A stretch of 64,000 nucleotides of DNA from Obelidium mucronatum (lineage: Eukaryota > Chytridiomycota > Chytridiomycetes > Chytridiales > Chytriomycetaceae): assembly GCA_025765595.1 (NCBI GenBank), contig JAIVFH010000134.1, positions 1 through 64,000 of the forward strand, read 5' to 3'. Positions 42,698 to 53,900 of the stretch are shown here, piece by piece. The translations under genes were made by a program, and so were the position numbers. A model generated the notes under the pieces. The model saw nothing but the letters and a program-made list of their open reading frames with translations. It did not search any database and was not told the DNA's origin. Each line of letters begins with the position of its first letter. The first letter of the stretch is position 1.

Positions 42698-44197
42698 ATG
42701 TCTTCCAAAACAAGTAAATGGACAAACAACAACAACGATGACGATGATCAAGACTCGGATAATAATCAGTCAAAGACTCCTCGACCGACAAAGAAGCAGC
42801 GACTCGCTCAGCCGCAGCCAATCAAATCGCCCGAACCCAACCAACAACAACAACAACAACAACACCACCACTCGACCCACCAGCCTCTCATCACCTCCTG
42901 CCGCTCCGTCGACAACTACGAAAAACTAAACCGCATCGAAGAAGGCTCCTACGGCATCGTCTACCGCGCGCGAGACCGCAAAACCAACGAAATCGTCGCC
43001 CTCAAAAAACTCAAACTCGAAAACGAAACAAACGGCTTCCCAATCACAACTCTTCGCGAAATCCACACCCTCCTCCTCGCAAAACACCCCAACATTGTCG
43101 ACGTGCGCGAAATCGTGGTCACGCCGTCGTACCAGGGCGTGTTTATCGTGATGGAGTTTGTCGAGCATGATCTCAAGTCTTTGATGGATTCAATGCGGTC
43201 GCCGTTTTTGATGTCGGAGATCAAGACTTTGATGGGGCAGTTGATTTCTGCGGTGGATTGTTTGCATCAAAAGTGGATTGTTCATCGTGATTTGAAGACG
43301 AGTAATTTGCTCATGAATAATCGGGGGATGATGAAGGTGGCGGATTTTGGGCTGGCGAGGCGGTTTACGGATCCGCCGGGGAATATGACGCAGTTGGTGG
43401 TTACGTTGTGGTATCGGTGAGTCTTTTTTTTTCTTTCATGTTTCCTGACTGCATGGAGGGAATATCTGCCAAAGGGTGGTTAATTGTTTCCTGCTACTCC
43501 CATCTATGTATTATGGCTGTTGAAATTCCTTTTTTTGTGAACCACTGGACAACTGATCGAATGTTCCATTTGGACAGAGCTCCGGAACTCCTATTGGGTG
43601 CCAAAGAATACACAACTGCCATCGACATGTGGAGCGTCGGCTGCATTTTCGCTGAACTCGTCAACAAGGAGCCCCTGCTTCCAGGCCAAGGAGAAATCGA
43701 CCAACTCTCTAAAATCTTCAAACTGCTTGGAACTCCAAGTGAAAAGATTTGGCCTGGGTTCATGGATCTTCCGAATGCAAAGTCGTTTACATTTAAGCAT
43801 CAGCCGTTGAGTAGTTTTTTTTTTCTTCGTTTATTCATGTCAACTGACTCAAAGGAAAAAAAACAGTTTCAATAACCTAAAACTGAGGTTTCCTTCTTTA
43901 ACTGCGAACGGCATTGATCTGATGGAGAAGCTTCTGACATATGATCCAAAGCAAAGAATTACTGCAGCGGAAGCCTTGAAACACCCATACTTTAGCGAAA
44001 GCCCTCCTCCCAAAGACCCTTCCTTCTTTCCCACATTTCCAAGCAAAGGTGCTGGTGAAAAGAAGAAAATACACAGCCCTGGCGTTCCTTACGCGGTGCA
44101 TGGGGGTGATGAAGAAGAGGTGGAAGGTGAAGAACCAAGAGGAAATATGAATTATTCCACGATGCAGAGCACAGGGTTTAGACTCAAATTCATGTGA
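42698..44197 (+). CDS. CDK11/PITSLRE-type cyclin-dependent kinase
   Basis: ATG 42698. The first 70 residues are Asn/Asp/Gln-rich with basic KKQR. The kinase domain starts [19 protein letters not shown] (Gly loop), has VALKKLKL (catalytic Lys), FPITTLREI (the PITSLRE helix with one S-to-T change), [13 protein letters not shown] (catalytic loop), ADFGLARR (DFG), VVTLWYR then, after an intron with a T-rich tract (about 43417-43579), [19 protein letters not shown]. The second intron lies near 43807-43877. The C-terminus [20 protein letters not shown] and FRLKFM matches CDK11. Family members phosphorylate RNA polymerase II/splicing factors. They partner with cyclin L, which is not in this window. 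Confidence 0.93.
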
Positions 44198-44344
44198 ACA
44201 AAATGCAAGGTTGTCTACGTTATTTATGTTAATAAATGGGAGTGGTTCTCAAAAAACGTAATTTATTCCTCATCACACCCATGATTATTATCGCTTATAA
44301 TGGCCCGAATTATTCTTGACCCCCTCTTTTTTCTTCGGTGATTT

Positions 44345-46834
44345 TTATTTTTTCATTTGACTGGCATACTTCTTGGCCAGACTATCTTTCTGTGCCAAAT
44401 AATCATCGCTCAGCTTTCTCATTGTCTTCAAGTAGTACTCCTCCTTCCTCTTGCGAGCAAACTTTTCCTTCCAATCATATCCCCAAACTTCAGATCTGGA
44501 GGAAATAAAATCAGCAAATGCATCCACCACACTCAAACTAACCAAAAAAAAAAAAAAACCTCTTTGGAAATAAAATCATCATATCTGCCAAAGTTCTCTT
44601 CAAAGTATCAGCGAACCTATAAGAACTCGTCTTGCCACCCTTTTTGTTGGATATCGATAGCTTGACGTCATCCACTCCAATCGAATATGCAATTCCGTAT
44701 CCATTCGCCCACGATTGAGAAAAACCTGCATAGAAGCTCCCACTTCCCGCACCACTCGACGAAGATGATATGCTGGACCCAATGTTGACAGTATCCAATC
44801 CAACCTTACGTCCCACCACGGCAGCCCACTCGCTTCCGCCAAAGACGCCCTCAAGCTCCTCCTTTTCTGCACTCGATTCCGCAGCGGCAATCAACGCGGA
44901 GATATGTGACTCCATTTCAAGATCCACCTGCCGCGGGTCCACCTCCACAACCTCCCCATTCTCTCCAAAAGTCACACTCCCAGAGCCAAGCAAAAGGTTC
45001 TCCTCAGCCGCTCTGAACTGCCCACGCTTATCATCATACAACACATCGTCATCATCAAAAGACTCGGCAAACGCCCACGTCTCTTTGGTTCCATCGAATC
45101 CAGTTACAAACTTGTTTGGCGACTCGGTGGAAAGACTGGTGCTCGCTGTTCCAGTCGTGGATTTATGCAAACGACGCCAGGTTACTGCCAAAGCAAGTTT
45201 CATGAACGCGCTTGGATCGCTACGGGCGACTTGCTGCATGTATCGGGATCCGTAAATATCACTGTGGAAGAGCACGCTCTCTGCGTTGGTGGCGGCCATG
45301 GTTTCAACGCGTTTCAAGCTTGTTGAGATTGCTGTTTCTAGTTCTGGAGTCAGTGTCCATGTGAGTTTCGTTGGTTCTGGGAAGAGGATTTGGGGTGTGG
45401 TGGTTGTTTTGTCGCTGGTTTCTTTGGAAGCGGTGGTTTTGTCAATCGCTGGTTCGCTGTTTTTTTTTTGTCATTTTAAGAGAATCAAGCAAGTTAATTT
45501 TCTGATTATAACTGCCAGAAAACTATTCTTACTTGTTGGTCAAGTACTCTGCGAATCTGGTGTATGCCGAAATATCGACGCTTGAGACTTCTACATTGAG
45601 ACCAGTCCTTCCACTGGACGCCAAAATAATTTGTAATGGCTTATCGAACCATCGATTCCTGCCATTATTGTTGTGGATGAATTGGTGGTGCGAGTGGTTG
45701 ATGTTGGCGATTGTCGAGTGGTCATCCAAGCAGACCACAAAGAGGGCCGATGCAATCGCGTCCAAATTCGATTGGTTTTCTGGACTCGCTGATGCCAGTT
45801 TGGTGTAATTCTGTAACGAAAGGCGTGAAGCAGAATCAGTATTGACATATCTTTTGAATGGCTGGAATAACCTCGGCCCATTCATCGCGATTCGTGGATG
45901 TCAAAGCTCCAACGTTTGGCTGAATATCTGTTTCCAAGCTATTGGCTCCAATCGCAAAGAGAAGTCTGTGGTTTTTTTTCTGTGAGTGGGAGAAATAGAC
46001 AGCCAAAAAAAAAAAGAAAACCTCTGGAGTTCTTTCAGTGTTGGCTTGTTTCCAATGTTATCGATAACATTCAGTTTATAGAATTGGTCGCGTGTGATCA
46101 CAACAATGTGCTTCGAATCATGCTTGACAACAGAATCGACCGATTTTAGGGGGATTCGGGCTGCGCCAAATAAGTTTTCATATGGGTCACTTTTTTCCAG
46201 TTATTGATGTCAGTCTATGCTCTCGGACTTAAATGAAAAGGAGAGGCTACAAACGATTGAACAGTGTCCTTGAAGTTGAGAGCATTCAGAATCAACCCCG
46301 CAGCACGCTCGATTTGAAAGCTGGAAATAACATCTTTTGGAGGCGGCTTCGAAATGAGGGTCTTTGGATGGTTTGGGTGATCGCTAAGAACACACTATCA
46401 GAAGGGACAAGCGCCATTTTGTGACATAAGAATTGGCCAAACTCAACTCAAGCTGAAACCACCAATTGGACTTTACGCAAAGCGAAGATCTGGAGGTTAA
46501 ATCTCGACCCAACACAACTTCGCTTTTGATGAATGCGTCCTTATTGTGTTTTCGAGTATGTCAGTCTTCCACTACTTCCACACTTTTCCACACAAAAACA
46601 CACCTTTTTGATCAATCGTTCTTGCAGAGTAGATCCCAGCGTTTCTTTGAATGCTTCTACTCTCTTCACAGTTTCTTGAAACTTTGATGGTTCAGTCACT
46701 GCCTCGATGCAGTTCAAGTACCTCCTGACTGTGTGGTCCAAAACCGGTGGTTGGGCGTGTTTTACGCTGGAACATGAAAACAGGCGGTTTTGTGTGACTC
46801 GAGTTGCTAGTGTTGGCAAACGCAGTCGTAGCAT
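44345..46834 (-). CDS. Carnitine acyltransferase-family protein lacking the usual catalytic His
   Basis: ATG 46834 (MLRLRLPTLATRVTQNRLFS) gives a mitochondrial presequence. Exons carry PPVLDHTVRRYLNCIEAV, SFQIERAAGLILNALNFKD, SKHIVVITRDQFYKLNVID, VGALTSTNRDEWAEVIPAIQ, NRWFDKPLQIIL, SGRTGLNVEVSSVD, SRYMQQVARSDPSAFMKLAL and NGYGIAYSIGVDDVKLSIS, all in family order. In active carnitine acetyl-, octanoyl- and palmitoyltransferases the segment here read as GLNVEVSSVD contains E-H-S/A with the catalytic His. Here that position is Val (GTC at about 45585). The carnitine-binding TET region is also altered (FDGTKETWAF). The last exon ends KYASQMKK. Either a pseudoenzyme or a strongly diverged transferase. 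It is convergent with CDK11. Confidence 0.85.
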
Positions 46835-46904
46835 TTTTTCTGTCAAAAAAGAAAACCATTCTACATTTCATTTTTTTATCAGAACAGAATGAGGTTTATT
46901 TTGT

Positions 46905-47496
46905 TTAGGTTTGGCCCTTCCCATTGACATCCGACCAAGTGCGCCAAGTATTCGTGGACCACACGGCATCCCCTTCTCCGTAGCTGTCTTGATTGTACAA
47001 GACCAAGTTTCCATCATTCTGGAGACAAAGATGTTTTGGGGCATTGTAGATTGTGTCGGAATTCCAACTCCACTCCCAATCATGACTCCACAATACCAAG
47101 TTGCCATTCATAGAATTTTCAAGCACCATCCCATTCATAACATTCGTAAGTAAATTGGTTGCCCACATAGCTCGCCATGTCCTGCCAGAACAATCGTACT
47201 CGAGCTTCCCATCATTGTTCTTGTATTCGCAAAATTTAACGGAGCGGTAGAGAACCAAATTGCCGTCTGACTGTTTTGGGAATGTCAGCAACTCATACGA
47301 AGAACAACGAACTGAATTGTACCTGCATTGACAGCTTGTCCCTTCGGAGAGGATTGAACAACTCAGCCCCATGCCACATTGTTTCTCCTCCCCGAAGACA
47401 CATTTTGTCATGACCAACTGCATGACCCACATCGTAAGCCATTACAAGTGTAGTCGTAAACTGAATGGCGAGCAACAAGTATTGAATCAGAATCAT
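46905..47496 (-). CDS. Secreted bulb-type lectin 2
   Basis: ATG 47496 gives a signal peptide (MILIQYLLLAIQFTTTLVMA). B-lectin repeats: QSDGNLVLY, MNGNLVLW, QNDGNLVLY. The same two of three repeats keep QxDxNxVxY as in lectin 1, and YNAPKHLCLQNDGNLVLYN is nearly shared. The single intron again follows the MQ of the first repeat (GTACAATTC to AAAACAG). An insert with extra Cys (KFCEYKNNDGKLEYDC) distinguishes it from lectin 1. An LTR element begins 106 bp upstream of its start codon, so its promoter may include element sequence. Confidence 0.88.
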
Positions 47497-47602
47497 TTAC
47501 GTGCGTGTCGAACCATTTTGTAGAGGAAAGAGCCCTGTTATATATGGTTGGAAAAGTGTGGCTGGTATTGAACACCAATTTTTGCCAAGTTATACACTTA
47601 TC

Positions 47603-47796
47603 TGTTGGAAGTCGGTCTCCGGGCAACGGATACGACAAGTAATGAGCAACCACAGATAGTGGTGATGTGAATCTGTGCAATAAAATAACAATTAATCTTC
47701 CTATAAACTCTCGCACCACGCACCGCCTCCGGTTCCCGGCTCCATACAGTCGCCGCCACCACACAAGGCCAAGTGCCCGAGAGCTCCCCTCCAATA
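47603..47796 (+). repeat. Left LTR (194 bp)
   Basis: Contains AATAAA and TATAAA boxes near its middle and a GC-rich 3' third. Its C/T difference from the right LTR is the only one I detect, pointing to very recent insertion. Confidence 0.88.
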
Positions 47797-49244
47797 GATT
47801 AAGGGTCTTAACTCTGCCCGTTTGAAACCAATAAGTGTCGAAAACCCCTTCCACTCACCCTTCAAACCCACAACATAGCCTTACATCACACATAGCAACA
47901 CCGCTACATACTCTGTTACAATACACTGAGATTCTTAAGCCCTCCATTAGCGCAGGAGTCTTAACTCTGTCCGTTTGAATCGATAAGTGTTGACTCAACC
48001 ACAACAAAAACTTTCAAACCCAATATAACAACTTTACAACTTCTGTGGCACCGCTGTCACACACACTGTTGCATTGCTACATTCTTTATTTCATAACTAT
48101 TACGAAACAAGAAACTAAACATGCATATCACATCCAATAGAAATAGATAAGATTTTCTTCCAGAATCCTGGAACGACTCAACCACAAAACATCCACATTG
48201 ATGCCAAACTAACAGTATATACTCTTCAGCTTCCAGCAGATACAACAACGTATCACAAGCAACGGAATAACTGATGAGATGTGCTACCACTTGCCCAATA
48301 TGATGTAGAAGCAAACAACGTCGGCTAAACATAGTGACAACTGCTGAACCACGCAATTACGCTACTCAACAAGCATGTTGACTGCACAGCATCGACCAGA
48401 ACAGGACTCTTGGATACAATAACAACACCCATTCCTTGCAATTGATATCCCACTCAATCATGTAGTATACCATATATCTTGCTAACAAATTAAAATATTA
48501 GAGCTATACATGCCTATTATGCCAAACAGGTCTGATCAACCTACTTACGCATTTCCTTTAAATCGCACCTGGACGCCTGCGTTGACTCTTACCGCACCCA
48601 TCACTGACTTGTACTGACAACGACTGCACCTGACGTGACTATTTTGGACGCAAAAATACACACTAACACTTTCAATCAACGAAAACACCCATTAAGCATC
48701 ATCTGCTACGCTATGGAATAACGTTATCTTCTGATTCACCTTACAACATTCCATCATAATGTTAGTAATTGTACTACTTACACAGCACTATGTTCCTTCA
48801 TAATATACACGCTGCACCCTGCCTGTCCTCCCATTTTTTTCCTCACTGAGGTTGTTTTTTGGACACGACATTACACCATCTTAAATTCAATCTACTTTAT
48901 TATCTGCTACGCTACCACTACTACACAAACTTCTATACTATTACAACTCTGCTACTCAATTCAGGGGAAGTCTCGCGCTTCGAACAGGCTCCTTCGCCAC
49001 ACTATTCAGTGTCACTTGAGGGGAATTGTACCTTGTTCTTACCCGCACAATTGAACTGCAACCAACGCACGCGCAAACGTACCAACCGCTGATTACACCA
49101 AGCCTGTTAATCACGACCGCTACATTTGTACCGCTACACTCATGCAACGCGATTAATACACAACGTGACGCAATTGAAAACCTACTAGTATTTACTCAGA
49201 TCCTAACGCACCCACGATTACACTGTGGCTCGCTCAAGGGGAAG

Positions 49245-49438
49245 TGTTGGAAGTCGGTCTCCGGGCAACGGATACGACAAGTAATGAGCAACCACAGATA
49301 GTGGTGATGTGAATCTGTGCAATAAAATAATAATTAATCTTCCTATAAACTCTCGCACCACGCACCGCCTCCGGTTCCCGGCTCCATACAGTCGCCGCCA
49401 CCACACAAGGCCAAGTGCCCGAGAGCTCCCCTCCAATA
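49245..49438 (+). repeat. Right LTR (194 bp)
   Basis: Same length and ends as the left LTR, preceded directly by the polypurine tract and followed by the TTATC target duplication. Confidence 0.88.
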
Positions 49439-49519
49439 TTATCTGTCTGATATTTGAACTCTTCGTAAACCTCCCCTCAATTAATGACAATAAGTGACAA
49501 TAAGAAGAGGAGTTTATAT

Positions 49520-52231
49520 TCAATAACCCTTCATATCTTTCACAACCACCTCTTCCCTGTCTACAGACATGCGCCCATACCCCAGCAGCTTCATGGAGAA
49601 CACTCCAGTTCCTGCAGTCATACCCCGCAAAGTAGTTGAATAACCAAGCATTGATCCAAGGGGTACTGTGGCAGAAATAACATGGCTTTCGTATGAACCC
49701 GACTCAGATACGCCACCCGTCGATTCAGTTCCGAGTGCAATCACATGCCCTCTTCGTGTTCCCGTCAAGTCCTTGGTAACAGCTCCAACATACTTTTCAG
49801 GAACAGTCACTCCAAGATCCATGATAGGCTCCAACAATCGCATAGGACACTTTGGAGAACTTCCAGTGGAACTAACACCTCTCATCAAATCTCGCATGCA
49901 ACGTCCAATCGCTCCCCGTACACCGGCTAAAGAGGTCAACTCTGGTTTCTCCAATCTGACTTCCAAAACAGTGACTTTCAAATTAACCACAGGGAAACCC
50001 AAAATCGGACCTCGAGCCAAAGCACCGTAAATTCCACCCTCAATAGCCTCTTTCAAGTCTTCAATCGACGGATACCCATTAGGCGCCATTGGAATCAAGG
50101 GGCCCTTTCCATTTCGTGATGGAATCATCAGCAAAGGAACTGGAAACATATCCTTGACATCAAAATGAGACGCCATATCCACGACATTGACGGCCTTTGT
50201 TGTTCCGGTTACATCAATCCAGTCTTGATGGTTGTTCTCGGATCCTGTTGCAGCTGCTTCCTCCAACTCCATACCTTCCACAAGCAGCCTCACTCTCAAT
50301 TTCGAATGTTTGCCGAAAATATCTTTGTCATAATAGAGAGTGTAATCAATTGGGCCCACAACATCTCCCGGAATCGTCTCGCGATAAGAAATTGAGACTT
50401 TTCCCATTTGTGCAGCACACTTGTGAGTATCCAACAGCCGTTCGGACGCGATTTCCAAGTGAAGCTCTCCCATGCCCCCCAAAAGAGTCTGCCCACTGTC
50501 TGGATCTGTTGTGACGACGAGAGACGGGTCTTCACGCACAAGAGCATTGAGAGATGTTTCAATTTTACGAGCGTCGTTGGATGAAATTGGTTCCACGGAC
50601 CTCACAAACACGGGTGGAGGGAGATGAATGGTTTCTAGCGTAAAAGCTGACGCAGGTGGCTTGATTTGCTTAGAATGCTGGTCGTTTGATTTTTTGGTGT
50701 TGCCTTTGGCGTTATTGATGCTGTGCTGGTTTGCAATCAAAAGTGTATCTCCGGTTTTGGTTTCCGTTAGACCAAGAACACATGCAATGTTTCCAATGGA
50801 GACGCTGGGAATTTCTTCGTAATCATCAGCGTACATTTGCAAGATTTTAGTTGCTCGTTCGGTTATTCTCTGGGAAGAATTATAGAGAACCACACGTGGC
50901 TCCAAAGCACCTAATTTTCATTATAAACCCATAAATACTCTGAAATTCTATGAATTGAGACATGCCTGAATAAACTCTAATGAAAACCATGGCTCCGCGT
51001 TTCTCGTCATGGATAATCTTGAAAGCCAGTCCAGAGAAATTTTTATCATCATAATTGACAGTGGTTGTCTCTCCGTTTGGCAGTGTTGCGACAGGAGGCA
51101 GTCTCTCTGTTGGGCTTGGGAGATAATCCACCACGGCATCCATCACAGGCTGAACACCAGTATTTTTAAATGCCGAAGCACACATAACTGGAACCACTTT
51201 TCCATCTCCCGTCAGTCGCCTGAGTGCTGATTTCAATATCGAAGATTTTAGGGCAAAATGAGACCCATCAGCTTCTTCCAGAAAAGCCTCCACAACTTGA
51301 TCATCCAGAGCAGCCAACTGTTCCACCAGAGAGACTCTCGCATCAAATATCTGATTCCACAGTTTTTCCACGTGCTCCTGCTTTACTCCTTCCAAAGCAC
51401 CACAGTCCCGACAACAAACTTCGACAAAAGAATCCAACCCAACCATAGTGTCTATTTTACTTCTTTGTACAACGCTCCCTGTGTCATTAGCCCCGAACTC
51501 AACCACGGCCATCTCAATCAAGTCAAACACACCCTTGAACTTTGGGCCAACAGGAGTTTCAGCAAAGATAGGCCACTGAATGACGACAGGCGAGCCCCAG
51601 CCTTTCAACCGATGATTAATAGCAGACAATGCACGTGCGAAGGAGCTCCCTTCGCGATCCATTTTGTTTACGACAATCAACCGCGGAATCTTTTGCCGAT
51701 TCGCTTGCCGCCAAACAGTTTCTGTTTGCGCTTCCACTCCTGCGACCCCATCAAGAAGAACAATCGCGCCATCGAGAACACGAACAGAGCGTTCGACTAT
51801 TCGGGTTTTACTTTTTTAACATCTTATTTCAGTTTGTTGTTTTTCACTTCCTAACCTTCCATTGTGAAATCCACATGTCCTGGCGTGTCAATCAAGTTGA
51901 TTCGGTGGTCGTTCCAGAAGAGAGGAATGCAGGCCGATTGGATAGTAATCCCCCGCGACCTTTCGGCTGGAAGGTAGTCAGTGACGGTTGACCCAGAGTC
52001 GACATCGCCAATGCGCTGAGTATATCCTGCGTAGTAAAGCATTCGCTCGGTGATTGTTGTCTTTCCAGCATCAATGTGGGCCAGCCTTTAGACAGAGTGA
52101 GTTTCTTTCATGGAAGTGTTTTTGCTCTCTTACACGCCAATGTTTCGGATTCGATTCGTTGCAATGTCACTGCTGAATCTGAATTGGCATTTCAGTTTTA
52201 CTGTGAGTTTGAAGAGTGGTCGTTGGAACAT
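49520..52231 (-). CDS. MEF2: Mitochondrial ribosome-releasing factor 2 (EF-G2, MEF2/GFM2)
   Basis: ATG 52231 gives an import sequence ([20 protein letters not shown]). Then RNIGV and, across an intron (GTAAGAGAG to TCTAAAG), [20 protein letters not shown] (G1), [17 protein letters not shown] (G3), a second intron, [19 protein letters not shown] and VVNKMDREG (G4). Domain II and the G-domain insert precede a third intron near 50915-50965. Domains III-V follow: [39 protein letters not shown] and [15 protein letters not shown]. The [20 protein letters not shown] spacing is that of the EF-G2 branch, which splits ribosomes after termination with the recycling factor in mitochondria and does not promote elongation. 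Stop at 49520. Confidence 0.92.
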
Positions 52232-52450
52232 CAAAATGAAAATCGTGTCCCAAACCAGCCAGAAGCATGGGCATAATCCATGTTACCAATAGAATGACAG
52301 TAAATGCTAAGTGCTGCCTGTCTCATCCGGAACACAGCATAACATGAAATAAAACCCAGTAAATATTCGGTTGTAAATTAAGTGCTTGGTCTTAAATGGG
52401 TTTTAAAAGTGGAAAAAAACGAAGAACACTACCCAATACCAGCGTTGAAG

Positions 52451-53743
52451 ATGCAATCACTTCTTAGTCTTGCCACAGTCGCCGCAATTGGCCTATCCCT
52501 CGTTCAAGCATTCCCAGTGATATCCGAATGTGTAGCTGCAAACTGGGATCTCGGACCAAACTCGGATCCACACCCAGGCTTAATCCTGCCCAACCAGCTT
52601 GTCTATATCCAAGATCCAGAGGTATGCTGTGAACCTGCTTTCTTTTATCAGAACAATGGTTAAGTTAACAATTACTGTGGCTGACAAAAGAACTTTTGTA
52701 TCAACTTACCCGATTGGAACGATCCATATCTTCATGCCTACTATTACAGCCATGCTGACGTGTTTCCAACGGTTGTAGCTGCTGAAGGTTACGTTGCCAG
52801 CTTTTGTGTTGGGAAGAAACCGAATGACCAAGTGATGACGATGCCTTCCAACGGTATCCTCAGTGCTCACGTTCTGAGAAACTTTACTGTACCAGGAAAA
52901 AGGTTTCTATATTTGCGTCCTTTTTTATTTGTTTGTGCCGTCGGTGAATTGTTTTCACCGCTTTACAATCGTGATAATTGAGGAGTGTACTTTCCACTCG
53001 CCTCTATAATTCGCCTTTTGATTGACACACTGCAACATCACTCATTATTATCTCCTCTTAGGTACATGCAAATTTGGGGGAAAATGAACTGCTCTGAATT
53101 GAAAATCAATTGCACACCAAGTGCTCCAGATGTGTATGATGATGGGGGTCAATGTAAGTCGGTTGAAAAGAAAACACGAAAATTAATTTAATTAAGACAT
53201 GGTGATTCTTTAGATGACTCTGTGCGCTTTCGAAACTGCGGAAAAGAACCGTACAGTGGTGTTGATCCTGTATTGCAAGGATCCACTTTCATCAATTATG
53301 TTGAACAGGCGGGTGATGGGATCTACTGTATGAGAGTCTGTGAAGGAGGTACAGAGGATGGTGACCCATGTAATGCAAAATTGGACACTGCGGGATGTAG
53401 CGTGACAATGAATATCCGGCCAGAGGATTTGTATGCAGATGGATTTACGTTTATTGATGTTACGGGTGAACCAGCAGTACCAAGTACTCCACAATCAAAT
53501 CCAAACCCAGAGGCTCTTCCCCCATCTGCAGAGCCACAGCAGCAACAACCTGTCCCGATTTCACCGCAAGTACAGTTTTGTATGAGTGAGTTCCAGCAAG
53601 GAACTGATTACTGGGGGAAGAGAGGGTGTATTTGGACTGGAGCTTGTCCATTGGGAGGAAGTTGGTCTGTGAATGACGGAAAGTGTGACTGCTTGCCAGA
53701 TACTCCAATTTGGGATGAGCCCAATTATCGCTGTGTTGCTTAA
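52451..53743 (+). CDS. Secreted cysteine-rich protein with Pro/Gln linker
   Basis: ATG 52451 (MQSLLSLATVAAIGLSLVQA) is a clear signal peptide. The first exon ends at DPE; an intron (GTATGC to AAAAG) leads to NFCINLPDWNDPYLHAYYYS. Further exons: VAAEGYVASFCVGKKPND, YMQIWGKMNCSELKINC, and a large last exon with YCMRVCEGGTEDGDPCNAKL, a Pro/Gln-rich linker, then a compact C-terminal domain with FCMSEFQQGTDYWGKRGC, WTGACPLGGSW and CDCLPDT. At least 14 cysteines indicate a disulfide-stabilised extracellular protein. Its middle resembles fungal secreted glycoproteins seen in basidiomycete and chytrid annotations, but I cannot name it. Shares a 219-bp divergent region with EF-G2. Confidence 0.78.
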
Positions 53744-53900
53744 TTGAATATTGCTTTTGCAAACCAATAAAAAGGTATGGAAAAAAACAATGTCGTTGAG
53801 GTTCTTTAAGCAAGCCCTTGACTCGCGGAAACAACGATACGATACAATCAACATTTATCAAATACATAATTGTCATTACGACTTAGGTACACAAAAAGTT

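Larger units (their letters stand above)
47603..49438 (+). mobile_element. Non-autonomous LTR retrotransposon (TRIM-like), 1836 bp
   Basis: Two 194-bp direct repeats at 47603-47796 and 49245-49438 differ at one position that I can see (C/T in AATAACAATT). Each starts TGTTGG and ends CCAATA, imperfectly inverted. A 5-bp target duplication TTATC flanks the element at 47598-47602 and 49439-49443. A polypurine tract AAGGGGAAG (49236-49244) abuts the right repeat, giving + orientation. The 1448-bp interior has no gag/pol open frame, only short frames, and a diverged internal duplication around TCTTAACTCTG(C/T)CCGTTTGAA (about 47808 and 47955). I found no clear tRNA primer-binding site after the left repeat. 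Mobilisation must depend on enzymes from elsewhere. Confidence 0.88.

Noticed and set aside
46835..46846. Upstream start of the carnitine acyltransferase-like gene
   Set aside because: The codon is TTG; the first ATG at 46834 gives a good mitochondrial presequence.
48057..48356. 99-codon open frame inside the LTR element (-)
   Set aside because: No similarity to gag, protease, RT, RNase H or integrase, opposite to the element's inferred orientation, and of unremarkable composition.
47603..49438. Simple segmental duplication instead of an LTR element
   Set aside because: The repeats have equal length, a 5-bp TTATC duplication exactly outside, and a polypurine tract at the right place, which a plain duplication would not give.
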